DNA of 64,000 bases from an uncultured Clostridia bacterium (GTDB lineage Bacteria > Bacillota > Clostridia > TANB77 > CAG-508). The position numbers and the translations under genes were made by a program. This document shows positions 36,852 through 45,042 of this stretch, piece by piece. The stretch is taken from assembly GCA_944393385.1 (NCBI GenBank), contig CALYAA010000006.1:1-64000 (forward strand). Reading direction: 5' to 3'. The notes under the pieces were generated by a model. That model made no database searches. It worked only from the letters and a program-made list of their open reading frames with translations, and had not been told where the DNA came from. Every line of letters starts with the position of its first letter. Position 1 is the stretch's first letter.

Positions 36852-36855
36852 AAAT

Positions 36856-36905
36856 AAAGAAATTAAATACACAATTAAAATATGTGTATTTAATTTCTTT
36901 TATGT
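36856..36905 (+). terminator. Long perfect terminator stem after the phosphatase
   Basis: An 18-bp perfect stem (36856-36873 with 36883-36900), starting AAAGAAATT and ending AATTTCTTT, is followed by TTAT. Confidence 0.85.
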
Positions 36906-36933
36906 AATAGGAAAAATCACTTTTCCTATTACA
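36903..36933. other. Second perfect hairpin
   Basis: TGTAATAGGAAAA (36903-36915) pairs perfectly with TTTTCCTATTACA (36921-36933) over a five-base loop. No T-run follows on either strand. The core AGGAAAAA...TTTTTCCT recurs at 29979-29998. The rest of the gap to 37144 holds only the next promoter. Confidence 0.55.
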
Positions 36934-37080
36934 TAAAAAAGCTTCACCATAATAGATGAACTTGTGTAAAATTGGCACATGGACAATGACTTGGGCTTAA
37001 AAATATTATAAACAGAGAAAATGTTAAAGAAGTCCACTATTGTTCTTATATTAAAAGTCAGTTAGATTTGAAATACATAT

Positions 37081-37109
37081 TTGACATAAAATATATTGAG
37101 TGATATAAT
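37081..37109 (+). promoter_or_regulatory. Consensus sigma-A promoter of the VanW-like gene
   Basis: TTGACA, a 17-nt spacer and TATAAT: both hexamers match consensus exactly. Confidence 0.85.
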
Positions 37110-37144
37110 ATAATTCATTAAAAACCTAAAGGAGGGTTTTGCAA

Positions 37145-37957
37145 ATGAAACGGTTATTCAAAATCATGTCCGTATTCATCATGGGGTGTTTGCTTGCAGT
37201 AAATGTCTATGCTGCAAACCCTATTGATGGAGAAACTCCCAAAGAAGCTCCGACAGAAGTAACAACAGAAGAAAAAATCTATGGTAAGATTAATGCCACA
37301 AACGTTATCATGCGTGTTGGCACTACCAGAGAAACAGAAAAAATATGTAGTCTTTCGAGAGGAGCAATGGTTGAGATTGTACCAAATTCCGAAGTAGAAA
37401 ACACAGATGAATTTGGCAATCGAATCAAAATCATTTATCAAGAAAAGGAGGGCTATATCGCCAAAAAGTACGTAACTCCAATCGAAACAATTGATGGAGA
37501 ATGGTACTTGCTTAGTACTGCAACAACTCAAGCCAGTGCTAATAGCAATAGAGATGTCAATATTAGTATAGCATCAAACTATATTAATGAAACAATCTTG
37601 AACCCTGGTGAGAAATTTTCGTTTTGGAATACAGTAGGCAAATGTACCTATGACAAAGGATATAAAGATGCTACTGTATACAGTAACGGAAAAGTATCCA
37701 CAGGAATTGGCGGTGGTGTATGTCAAGTCAGTACTACACTTAATATTTCTGCAAAAAATGCAGGAATAAGCACAAATGCACGGCAGCATTCGTTACCTGT
37801 AAGTTATGCTGAAAGAGAAGATGAAGCAACAGTCAGTTTTGGCAATGTAGACTTTTCTTTCACTAACACCACAGGCAAGACTTTGAAGTTAGTCATGTAT
37901 TCTGGAGAAGGCACATGTACCTGCGAAATCTGGGCAACAGATTTTGTAAAAGAATAA
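37145..37957 (+). CDS. Secreted SH3-VanW domain protein
   Basis: The 270-residue protein has a signal peptide (cleavage near AVNVYA), a bacterial SH3-like domain (about residues 45-120; NVIMRVGTTRETEK...EGYIAKKYV) and a VanW domain: PGEKFSFWNTVGKCTYDKGY, GIGGGVCQVSTTLN and ARQHSLPVSYAEREDEATV. VanW-type proteins occur in glycopeptide-resistance clusters and as cell-wall proteins; the biochemical role is not settled. ATG 37145 has AAAGGAGGG 8 nt upstream. Base and codon use (CGG, TCC, GGC) is clearly less AT-biased than its neighbours, suggesting acquisition or high expression. Confidence 0.88.
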   Translation: MKRLFKIMSVFIMGCLLAVNVYAANPIDGETPKEAPTEVTTEEKIYGKINATNVIMRVGTTRETEKICSLSRGAMVEIVPNSEVENTDEFGNRIKIIYQEKEGYIAKKYVTPIETIDGEWYLLSTATTQASANSNRDVNISIASNYINETILNPGEKFSFWNTVGKCTYDKGYKDATVYSNGKVSTGIGGGVCQVSTTLNISAKNAGISTNARQHSLPVSYAEREDEATVSFGNVDFSFTNTTGKTLKLVMYSGEGTCTCEIWATDFVKE

Positions 37958-37969
37958 TCAAATGTTTCG

Positions 37970-38000
37970 TCAGGAGGAGTCATTGACTCCTCCTGATTGA
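37970..38000 (+). terminator. Terminator of the VanW-like gene
   Basis: TCAGGAGGAGT (37970-37980) and ACTCCTCCTGA (37986-37996) form a perfect 11-bp GC-rich stem with a five-base loop. Only a weak T-stretch follows. Confidence 0.7.
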
Positions 38001-38150
38001 TTTATATAATAGGAAAGCCATACTTTTATATTAAAAAAAGCAATAATCGTTATTTCTTTGAAATTTTCTCATTACAGTCAAAAACTCAAATTGGGAGAGT
38101 ACAAATTAAAGAAAATTATATTACACTATAACGAAAAAAGAACAAAAATA

Positions 38151-38179
38151 TTGACAATTAATATAATAAAGTGTATACT
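38151..38179 (+). promoter_or_regulatory. Promoter of the NlpC/P60-comEC operon
   Basis: TTGACA, a 17-nt spacer and TATACT lie 74 nt upstream of the ATG at 38254. Confidence 0.75.
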
Positions 38180-38253
38180 AGAATTCGTAAAATAAATTAA
38201 GAATAAAAAAGAAAGGGGGATATTAGCTATAAAAAGCTAACATCTACTATAAA

Positions 38254-39399
38254 ATGGGAATAAAAAAGCTATCAATAATTGTACTAATGATTACGCTTAT
38301 TCTAATATTAACAAACAAATGTAAAGCAGTAAAAAATATTGAAGAAGAAAAACAATATAATTTAAACCAAGAAATAAAAACAAGAATATTACCACTCATG
38401 TATTCTAAAGAGAAATCAGAATCAATAAATGGAAATGTAACTGTAACAGAAATCTTAAATGATTGGTGCAAAATAGAAAATGCAGAAGATAGTGGATGGG
38501 TAAGATTAAGCAAATTAAAAGAAATAACAACAGAAAATAATACAGAAAACCCAGTAACACCAGAAACACCAAATGAAACAGAACCAACAAATCAAGAAGA
38601 CAATAATGAAAATGAGGAACAACCAATTAATCAAGAAGATAATAATGAAGAAGGCTCAACAAATCAAGAAGATGTAAAAGAATTAAATAAAACAGGATAT
38701 GTTAGTTCAGATGGATTAAATATAAGAACAGAGCCAAATACATCAAGTGAAATAATACATAGTTTTAGCTATAATGCGAGAGTAACAATAACAGGAGAGA
38801 TAGGTGATTGGTATAGAATAGATTATGAAGATCAAGTTGGATATGTATCAAAAAAATATATATCAGATACTAGACTTCCAGAGACTACATCAAGAGGTGG
38901 AATAGATAGAACAAAAAAAAACAATTCAAACGAGACAGTTGAAACTAAAACAGAATCTTCAAATAATGAAAATAATAAAGAAGAACAAACAGCAAAACAA
39001 GAAAATAGTAGTTCAAATTCAAAAGTTACAGGGGCACAAGTTGTAGAATATGCAAAACAATACATTGGCTATAAATATAAATCAGGAGGAGCAACACCAA
39101 CAACTGGTTTTGACTGTTCTGGCTTCACATCATATGTATTCAAACAGTTTGGAATATCATTAAACAGATCTTCTAGTGGTCAAATAAAAAATGGAATTGC
39201 AGTAAATAAAAATGATTGGCAACAAGGAGACATCTTAGTATATAAAAATGAAAGCAAAACAGCAATAGGTCATGTTGGAATATACATTGGAAATGGTAAC
39301 TTTATACACTCGGCTAATAAAAAAGAAGGAGTAAAAATTACATCAACATCATCAAGTTATTATTCACAAAGATATGTTGGAGCAAGGAGAGTAATTTAA
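38254..39399 (+). CDS. Secreted SH3-NlpC/P60 peptidoglycan endopeptidase
   Basis: The 381-residue protein has a signal peptide, a divergent SH3-like domain (about 30-90), a Glu/Asn/Gln-rich linker with three NQED repeats (about 95-145), a clear SH3_3 domain (GYVSSDGLNIRTEPNTSSEI...VGYVSKKYI), a second linker and a C-terminal NlpC/P60 domain with the triad Cys in FDCSGFT, His in GHVGIYIG and His/polar in FIHSAN. It cleaves within stem peptides of peptidoglycan. The ribosome binding site GAAAGGGGG (38211-38219) is 34 nt from the ATG, with a TTAGCT/AGCTAA hairpin between them. comEC starts on the next base after its stop. Confidence 0.9.
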   Translation: MGIKKLSIIVLMITLILILTNKCKAVKNIEEEKQYNLNQEIKTRILPLMYSKEKSESINGNVTVTEILNDWCKIENAEDSGWVRLSKLKEITTENNTENPVTPETPNETEPTNQEDNNENEEQPINQEDNNEEGSTNQEDVKELNKTGYVSSDGLNIRTEPNTSSEIIHSFSYNARVTITGEIGDWYRIDYEDQVGYVSKKYISDTRLPETTSRGGIDRTKKNNSNETVETKTESSNNENNKEEQTAKQENSSSNSKVTGAQVVEYAKQYIGYKYKSGGATPTTGFDCSGFTSYVFKQFGISLNRSSSGQIKNGIAVNKNDWQQGDILVYKNESKTAIGHVGIYIGNGNFIHSANKKEGVKITSTSSSYYSQRYVGARRVI

Positions 39400-41831
39400 T
39401 TGAATAGACCAATTTTTGTAATAACAATTGGATATATAATAGGTATATTATGGGGGCTATACTTTAAAATAAGTATAGTCTTTTTATATCTGATTTTTTT
39501 CATAATATATATTTTTTCAAGAAAATTTAAACATACTTTTTTTAGATACTTAAAATTAATTATAAAGCTTAATATTTTCATTACAATAATCATATCATCA
39601 TTTATATCATTTATAGTTGTAAAAAAAATGAATAACAAATTTGAAACTTTATATCAAAATATGACTGATATAAAATTAGAAGTTCAGGTAATAGGAAATA
39701 AGAAAGAAAAACAATATTATAATAGATATAAAGTAAAAGTATTAACAAAAAAATATAAAAACACATATTTATATATAAATACAAAAGAAGAATTACAATA
39801 TGGGGAAATATTAAATATAGAAGGAGAATATGTAAAACCTTCAGAGGCAAGAAATTATAAAGGATTTAATTATAAAGAATATTTAAAGGGAAGTAAAATA
39901 TATGGAACAATAAAAGTAAGTAAAATAGAAAAAATTACAATAAAAAAAGATATATTTTTTTGGTTAAATGAATTATCACTTAAAATAAAAGAAAATATTG
40001 AAAAAACTTATAATTCTAAAATAACACCACTGATATTAGGAGTAATGTTAGGAGATATAAGTTTAATTGATGAAGAAACTATTCAAAACTTTTCTGAAAG
40101 TAGTATAATACATGTATTATCTGTTTCAGGATTACATGTTACATATATTATTTACTTAATAGAAATTTGCACTCAAAATCTATTTGGACAAAAGAAAAGT
40201 AGAATAATTGAAATAATAATGTTATTAATATATTTAGCTGTTACAGGATTTACATTATGCGTTGTAAGAGCCTGTATAATGGGAATATTAATGTGTTCAT
40301 CTTTTTTATTTTATAGAAAAAGCGACACATTGAATAATATTTCAATTTCATGTTTAATATTATTAATTCAAAATCCATTTAACTTATTAGGGACAAGTTT
40401 TATATTCACGTATTTAGGTACATTAGGTGTAGTATATTTTAGACCATTTATTCAAGAGATAATTACAAATATAAAATTTAAATCTATAAAAATACAAGAA
40501 AAATATACAATTTTTTGTCAGAAACATAAATCTTTTGTGGAATCAATTGCTGTAACAATTGGAGCACAATTAGTGACATTACCAGTCATTATCATCAAAT
40601 ATAATTTTTTCAGTTTCAATTTTATAATAACAAATTTCTTAATAGAAATTGTAACAGGACCAATAGTAATAGTGGGTTTTATTCAAATAATTATAACATT
40701 TATATCAGTTAATGCAGGAATTGCAATAGGCAAAATTGTACAATTTCCTGTACTAGGACTTTCATTAACATCAAAAATAGGAAAAAAATTTCCTTTCATG
40801 AATTTTAAAATATCAACACCAGAAACATATCAAGTTATTATTTACTATATCATTATACTTTTTGTATATAAATTATATAAAATAAAAGTAAGCAAAAATA
40901 AAAGCTTTATAGAAAAAAAGCTATTGGCAATTTATCAAAAGATAAAATCAAAAATTATTTTAAATCAAAAAAAAATATTTGTTTTTTTCATTATAATATT
41001 TTTCTCTTTAAAGGTCATTAATAATATTCCACATGATTTAGAGATATATTTTTTAGATGTTGGGCAAGGAGATAGTACATTAATAATAACACCACAAAAT
41101 AAAACAATATTAATAGATGGTGGTGGGCAAGAAACATTTGATGTTGGAAAAAACACACTAGTTCCATATTTATTAGATAGAAAAATAAAACATATAGATT
41201 ATTGCATAATAAGTCACTTTGACCAAGATCATGTACGGAGGAGTTTTAACAGTTTTAGAAGAATTAAAAGTAAAAAATGTAATAATATCAAAACAATTTG
41301 AACAATCAGAAAATTATGAAAAATTTAAAAAAGTCACAAAAAATAAAAAAATATCAGTTAATGAAGTAAAAAAAGGAGACATTATAAAAATAGAAAAAGA
41401 TTTAAAATTAAGAATTTTATTTCCAACCGAAGACATAATAACAGAAAATATTTTAAACAATAATGCAATTGTAGCAAGATTAGAATACAAAAGTTTTAAA
41501 ATGCTTTTTACAGGAGACATTGAAAAAAAAGCAGAAGAAAAAATATTAAATTTATATGAAAAAACGAATTATTTAAAAGCAGATATATTAAAAGTAGCAC
41601 ATCATCGGAGCTAAAAACTCATCATGTATAGAGTTTTTAGAAAAAGTACAGCCTAAAATCTCTCTAATAGGAGTTGGTCAAAACAATAATTTTGGACATC
41701 CAAATCCGCAAACATTAGAAAGACTGCAATCTATATCCACAAAAATATATAGAACAGATAAAAATGGAGAAATAATAATTAAAATTAATAAAAAAGGACT
41801 AATAGATAAAATAGATTTAACTTTTTCATAA
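39400..41831 (+). pseudogene. comEC: ComEC/Rec2 DNA channel, interrupted by two frameshifts
   Basis: The start is TTG with AAGGAG about 10 nt upstream. The first frame holds the N-terminal membrane and OB region and the competence domain (SVSGLHVTYI) and the start of the metallo-hydrolase domain (FLDVGQGDSTLII, ISHFDQDHV). It shifts at 41236: deleting one C gives the expected DHVGGVL. The second piece runs through FTGDIEKKAEE to VAHH and shifts at 41606: deleting one C gives HHGAKNSS, GVGQNNNFGHPNP and a stop at 41831. With both corrections the protein is about 810 residues, normal for ComEC, and all domains are present. As read, the channel would lack a working hydrolase domain. Whether this is a real double mutation or a sequence error cannot be decided here. 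Confidence 0.9.
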
Positions 41832-41991
41832 AAAATAGATAATTTTAAATTTCATAAAAAAACAATTCTAAAATTATGGCAAATATATTTTTTATAAAAT
41901 GTATAAATAATTACAAATAATGGAATAATAAGAATAAAAAATAATTATTACATAAAATTAGAAATTAGTAAATGAAAGGAAAATTTAAAAT

Positions 41992-42597
41992 ATGAAGAAA
42001 ATATTTTTAATATCAATACTTTTTGTTAGTATATTTATAATATCACTTATTTTTATTATACAACAAATAAACCAACATAATGAAAGCAATCAGCAACAAA
42101 AAGTAGAAAGTACAAAAATAGCAGAAATAATAGAAGATGAATGCACAGATGAATATGCACAAGAACAAGAATTAAAGCCAGTTATATCAAAAGAAGATAG
42201 AATTGCAGTAAATGCCCAATTAATATTAAAAAAATATTTTATTCAATGTGACCATACAATAAATGAATACACGGAAATACCTGAAGAATGTGTAAATATG
42301 ACAAAAGAAGAATTACAACAACACTATCCAGAATGGGAAGTAATTGGATTTAATTCAAACCAAGTAATATTATATAAAGAGTTTAATGATGTATGTGGAG
42401 AACACTTTAAACTAAAAATAGAAGACGAAAAAATAAATATTTATTTAATCAACAAAGATGGAACAGAAACTTTATATGAAAAAACCAACATATCAAGTGA
42501 ATATTTAACAGAAACAGACTTAATAAATATAAATAATGGAAGTTTGGAAATATATGGAAAAGAAGAACTAAACAAAACTATAGAAGATTTTGAATGA
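41992..42597 (+). CDS. BofC-like membrane-anchored protein
   Basis: The 201-residue protein has an N-terminal hydrophobic anchor (about residues 4-24), an acidic linker and a C-terminal region CDHTINEYTEIPEECVNMT, EEWEVIGF-like strand, CGEHFKL, TNISSEYLTETDL and a final KTIEDFE. This pattern is that of clostridial proteins annotated as BofC C-terminal-domain proteins. BofC in Bacillus damps sigma-K checkpoint signalling during sporulation. A sporulation role here is inferred from the family only. AAAGGA lies about 10 nt before the ATG. Confidence 0.65.
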   Translation: MKKIFLISILFVSIFIISLIFIIQQINQHNESNQQQKVESTKIAEIIEDECTDEYAQEQELKPVISKEDRIAVNAQLILKKYFIQCDHTINEYTEIPEECVNMTKEELQQHYPEWEVIGFNSNQVILYKEFNDVCGEHFKLKIEDEKINIYLINKDGTETLYEKTNISSEYLTETDLININNGSLEIYGKEELNKTIEDFE

Positions 42598-42602
42598 TAA
42601 TT

Positions 42603-42664
42603 TAGTATCTGTACTATTTTTTATACTGATAATTTTGTGATAATTTAGTACAGGTGCTATTTTT
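42603..42664 (+). terminator. Two tandem near-identical mini-terminators
   Basis: TAGTA-TCTG-TACTA followed by six T (42603-42622) and TAGTA-CAGG-TGCTA followed by five T (42646-42664) are copies of one unit that includes the upstream GATAATT. They follow the BofC-like gene. Confidence 0.55.
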
Positions 42665-42760
42665 GAAATTATTAAATTGATATGTAAAAAAGAGTATATA
42701 AAGAGTTAGAAAAATAATTTTAGATAGGAAAATAATATTAAATTTTTATAATAAGATAAA

Positions 42761-42800
42761 TAAAAAATAGCATATTTCATAAGAAAAATGCTATTTTTTA
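42761..42800. terminator. Bidirectional terminator, end of the tRNA operon
   Basis: TAAAAAATAGCAT (42761-42773) and ATGCTATTTTTTA (42788-42800) are perfectly complementary; the A/T-rich outer part gives a T-run on both strands. It lies just past the 3' end of tRNA-Met on the minus strand. Confidence 0.8.
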
Positions 42801-42805
42801 GAAAT

Positions 42806-42882
42806 TGGTAGCGAAGGGTGGATTCGAACCGCCGACCTGTCGGGTATGAACCGAATGCTCTAGCCAACTGAGCTACTTCGCC
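42806..42882 (-). tRNA. tRNA-Met (CAT)
   Basis: The minus strand reads a 77-nt cloverleaf with acceptor GGCGAAG/CTTCGCT, anticodon loop TTCATAC (anticodon CAT), T-loop TTCGAAT and encoded CCA. The acceptor starts with a G-U pair and the general sequence fits elongator tRNA-Met, not initiator. Pairs 27-43 (U-C) and 51-63 (C-A) are mismatched. Confidence 0.92.
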
Positions 42883-42953
42883 ATAAACATAAATATTATA
42901 ATTATTTTTTCAATAATTGTCAATAGTTATACAATCTTTTTGAAAAAATTTTT

Positions 42954-43028
42954 TGGAGGCGAGTATCGGAATCGAACCGATGAATCAGAGTTTTGCAGAC
43001 TCGTGCCTTACCGCTTGGCTAACTCGCC
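42954..43028 (-). tRNA. tRNA-Cys (GCA)
   Basis: The minus strand reads a 75-nt cloverleaf with acceptor GGCGAGT/ACTCGCC, discriminator U, encoded CCA, anticodon loop CTGCAAA (anticodon GCA) and T-loop TTCGATT. Confidence 0.95.
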
Positions 43029-43073
43029 AAAAATAATATATATAAATTAATAATGATTAAACTTTTAAAAATT

Positions 43074-43147
43074 TGGAGCAGGTAACGAGAATCGGACTCG
43101 TGACTAAACCTTGGCAAGGTCTCGTTTTACCACTAAACTATACCTGC
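43074..43147 (-). tRNA. tRNA-Gly (GCC)
   Basis: The minus strand reads a 74-nt cloverleaf with acceptor GCAGGTA/TACCTGC, discriminator U, encoded CCA and anticodon loop TTGCCAA (anticodon GCC). The D-loop keeps the GG pair. The T-loop reads TCCGATT, so position 55 is C where nearly all tRNAs have U. Confidence 0.93.
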
Positions 43148-43309
43148 AATTTTTAAAATAAAAAATTTTTATTTAAATAAATCAATAGGCAATGAACAAA
43201 ACTATTAATTTATCAACTAAGCTATTTAATAATAACAAAATATTTTTAATTTGTCAATACCTGTTAAAATTTTTTATTTTAAAAAATATAATTAATGGTT
43301 TAAGTTTTT

Positions 43310-44563
43310 TTAGTGAAAATAAAAAACAGACTCTAAGTAATAAACATAATCTTTTAATAAATCACTAAAAAAAGTTAGATAATCTTTTTTACTTATAAAA
43401 TTTGAATTATAAATATTTAATGTAAGAATATTTTTAGCATTGATATAAACAGTCAAATATCCTAAAATATGATTCCTTTCCAAAGGAGCCTCAAAAATAT
43501 AATCACAATATATATATATGTTCAAATTTTGAATTTGATTACTATTAAGAGGTAAAAAATCATAATTTAATTCTTCCAAACATAAATCAATATCATTTGT
43601 TATACCCTTAGAAATTTTAAAACTATTAATATTACATAATTTCCAATTTTCGAATTCAGTAATTATTTTTTCTTTTAAATTAAAAGGAGAAAAATTTGCA
43701 AAAACATACTCAATTAATTTAATACTATCTTGAGTTCTATCTTTTTTAGTATCAGCACCTAATACTATACAAATAATATCCATATTATCTCTTTTAACAG
43801 CTGTAACTAAACAACGATTAGCACCATTAGTAAAACCAGTTTTAACACCATAAACTCCATTTAAATTACCTAATAATTCATTGGTATTTGTCAAAGTTTT
43901 AGAGTAGTTATTAATTGTAATTGTTTGAGATTTTGTACCAACTATATTTTTAAAAATTTCATTTTTTAAAGCATAATTGGTAATAACAGCAAGTTCATAA
44001 GCAGTAGTATAATGTTCATCATTATCTAAACCATGAGGAGTAACAAAATGAGTAGAGGAAAGCCCCAATTCTAATGCTTTAGTATTCATTAAATCAGCAA
44101 AGTTCTGAATATTACCACCAACATGTTCTGCAAGAGCTACAGCAGCATCATTGCCTGAACAAAGCATTAATCCATAAAGTAAATTACGAACAGAAATTTT
44201 ATCATTTGTATGTAAGCCAAGCCTTGAGCCACCAGTACCTGCTGCTTTTGAAGAAACAGTTGCAATATCATCTAAATTAGCATTTTCCAAAACGATTAAA
44301 CAGGTCATAATTTTTGTTGTAGAAGCCATTTTACGTTTTTCATTTTCATTTTTACCAAACAAAACTGTTCCAGAATTTCTATCATAGACAATTGCAGATC
44401 TTGAATTAATTGTAGGAATATTTTCCTCATCAATAGAAGAAGATGCTTCTAAAATTAAAGAAGAATTATCAAAACCTTCAAAATCTATATCATCTGCCAA
44501 TAATTGATTAGATAAAATAAACAAAATAACAAAAAAAATAATAAATATTTTAAATTTTTTCAC
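43310..44563 (-). CDS. D-alanyl-D-alanine carboxypeptidase (penicillin-binding protein, DacF type)
   Basis: The 417-residue protein has a signal peptide and the serine beta-lactamase-fold motifs of low-molecular-weight PBPs: MASTTKIMT (SxxK), CSGNDAAVAL (SxN) and YGVKTGFTNGA (KTG). A C-terminal domain of about 130 residues follows, less conserved. It trims the terminal D-Ala from peptidoglycan stem peptides outside the cell. It is divergent from secA and ends about 160 nt from tRNA-Gly. Confidence 0.92.
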   Translation of the reverse strand: MKKFKIFIIFFVILFILSNQLLADDIDFEGFDNSSLILEASSSIDEENIPTINSRSAIVYDRNSGTVLFGKNENEKRKMASTTKIMTCLIVLENANLDDIATVSSKAAGTGGSRLGLHTNDKISVRNLLYGLMLCSGNDAAVALAEHVGGNIQNFADLMNTKALELGLSSTHFVTPHGLDNDEHYTTAYELAVITNYALKNEIFKNIVGTKSQTITINNYSKTLTNTNELLGNLNGVYGVKTGFTNGANRCLVTAVKRDNMDIICIVLGADTKKDRTQDSIKLIEYVFANFSPFNLKEKIITEFENWKLCNINSFKISKGITNDIDLCLEELNYDFLPLNSNQIQNLNIYIYCDYIFEAPLERNHILGYLTVYINAKNILTLNIYNSNFISKKDYLTFFSDLLKDYVYYLESVFYFH

Positions 44564-44730
44564 AATTCAATTCATTCCTTAAACATTTAATAATTATATT
44601 TAATACTAAAAAGTAAAACAACAAACTTTATATAATAATACAGTTTACTTTAAATTAAAAAAGTATCTTTTAAAGAATATGAAATAATTTAAATAAATAT
44701 AACTAGTACATTATAAAAAACAAATATGGT

Positions 44731-44759
44731 TTGACATTATATAATTTAACATATATATT
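44731..44759 (+). promoter_or_regulatory. Likely secA promoter
   Basis: TTGACA, a 17-nt spacer and TATATT. If used, the secA transcript would carry a leader of about 275 nt. Confidence 0.55.
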
Positions 44760-44810
44760 ATAATATAGATTAAATGACTTTAACAAAAACAATAAAATTA
44801 TTGAGAATTT

Positions 44811-44841
44811 TTGAGTTTTTTATGTAATATAAAAAACTCAA
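44811..44841 (+). promoter_or_regulatory. Hairpin in the secA leader
   Basis: TTGAGTTTTTTAT pairs perfectly with ATAAAAAACTCAA over a five-base loop. TTGAGAATTTTT (just upstream) and ATCTCAAAAATAA (about 44860) could extend or compete with it. Confidence 0.5.
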
Positions 44842-44982
44842 GTGATATAAATATCAAAATCTCAAAAATAACTTGAAAAATATAGTAATTCGTGATATAT
44901 TTGTACAAGATTAAAAAATAATATTATTTAGAAATAAAAATAGTAAACAATTGAACTTAAATTTATATATGTTTAAATATAA

Positions 44983-45030
44983 GGTTTATAGGCAAATCCG
45001 TTTTAAAAGCCTAAATAATTTATACAAGGA
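44983..45030 (+). promoter_or_regulatory. Leader element upstream of secA
   Basis: GGTTTATAGGC, about 15 nt, then AAAAGCCTAAATAA and the AAGGA site. AGGC pairs with GCCT. The same sequence order occurs at 27376-27420. Confidence 0.4.
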
Positions 45031-45042
45031 AATGATAAGACA

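Larger units (their letters stand above)
44564..45042. other. Divergent intergenic region and long secA leader
   Basis: No gene is visible in these 479 bases between the carboxypeptidase (minus) and secA (plus). It holds a plus-strand promoter (44731-44759), a perfect 13-bp hairpin (44811-44841), and a leader element (44983-45030) shared with the gene at 27444. Confidence 0.6.

Noticed and set aside
41225-41245. Programmed ribosomal frameshift in comEC
   Set aside because: No slippery heptamer is seen at either break, and both are repaired by deleting the same kind of base, which fits mutation or sequence error better.
41219-41614. Separate short gene starting at ATG 41219 within comEC
   Set aside because: Its residues continue the ComEC hydrolase domain once one C is removed; it is a fragment, not a gene.
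42954-43147. Integration of the element at the tRNA cluster
   Set aside because: The tRNAs are intact and several kilobases from the integrase, with secA and the carboxypeptidase gene between.
44983-45030. preQ1 or another known riboswitch before secA
   Set aside because: The conserved preQ1 core and loop bases are not present and the gene is not in a matching pathway.
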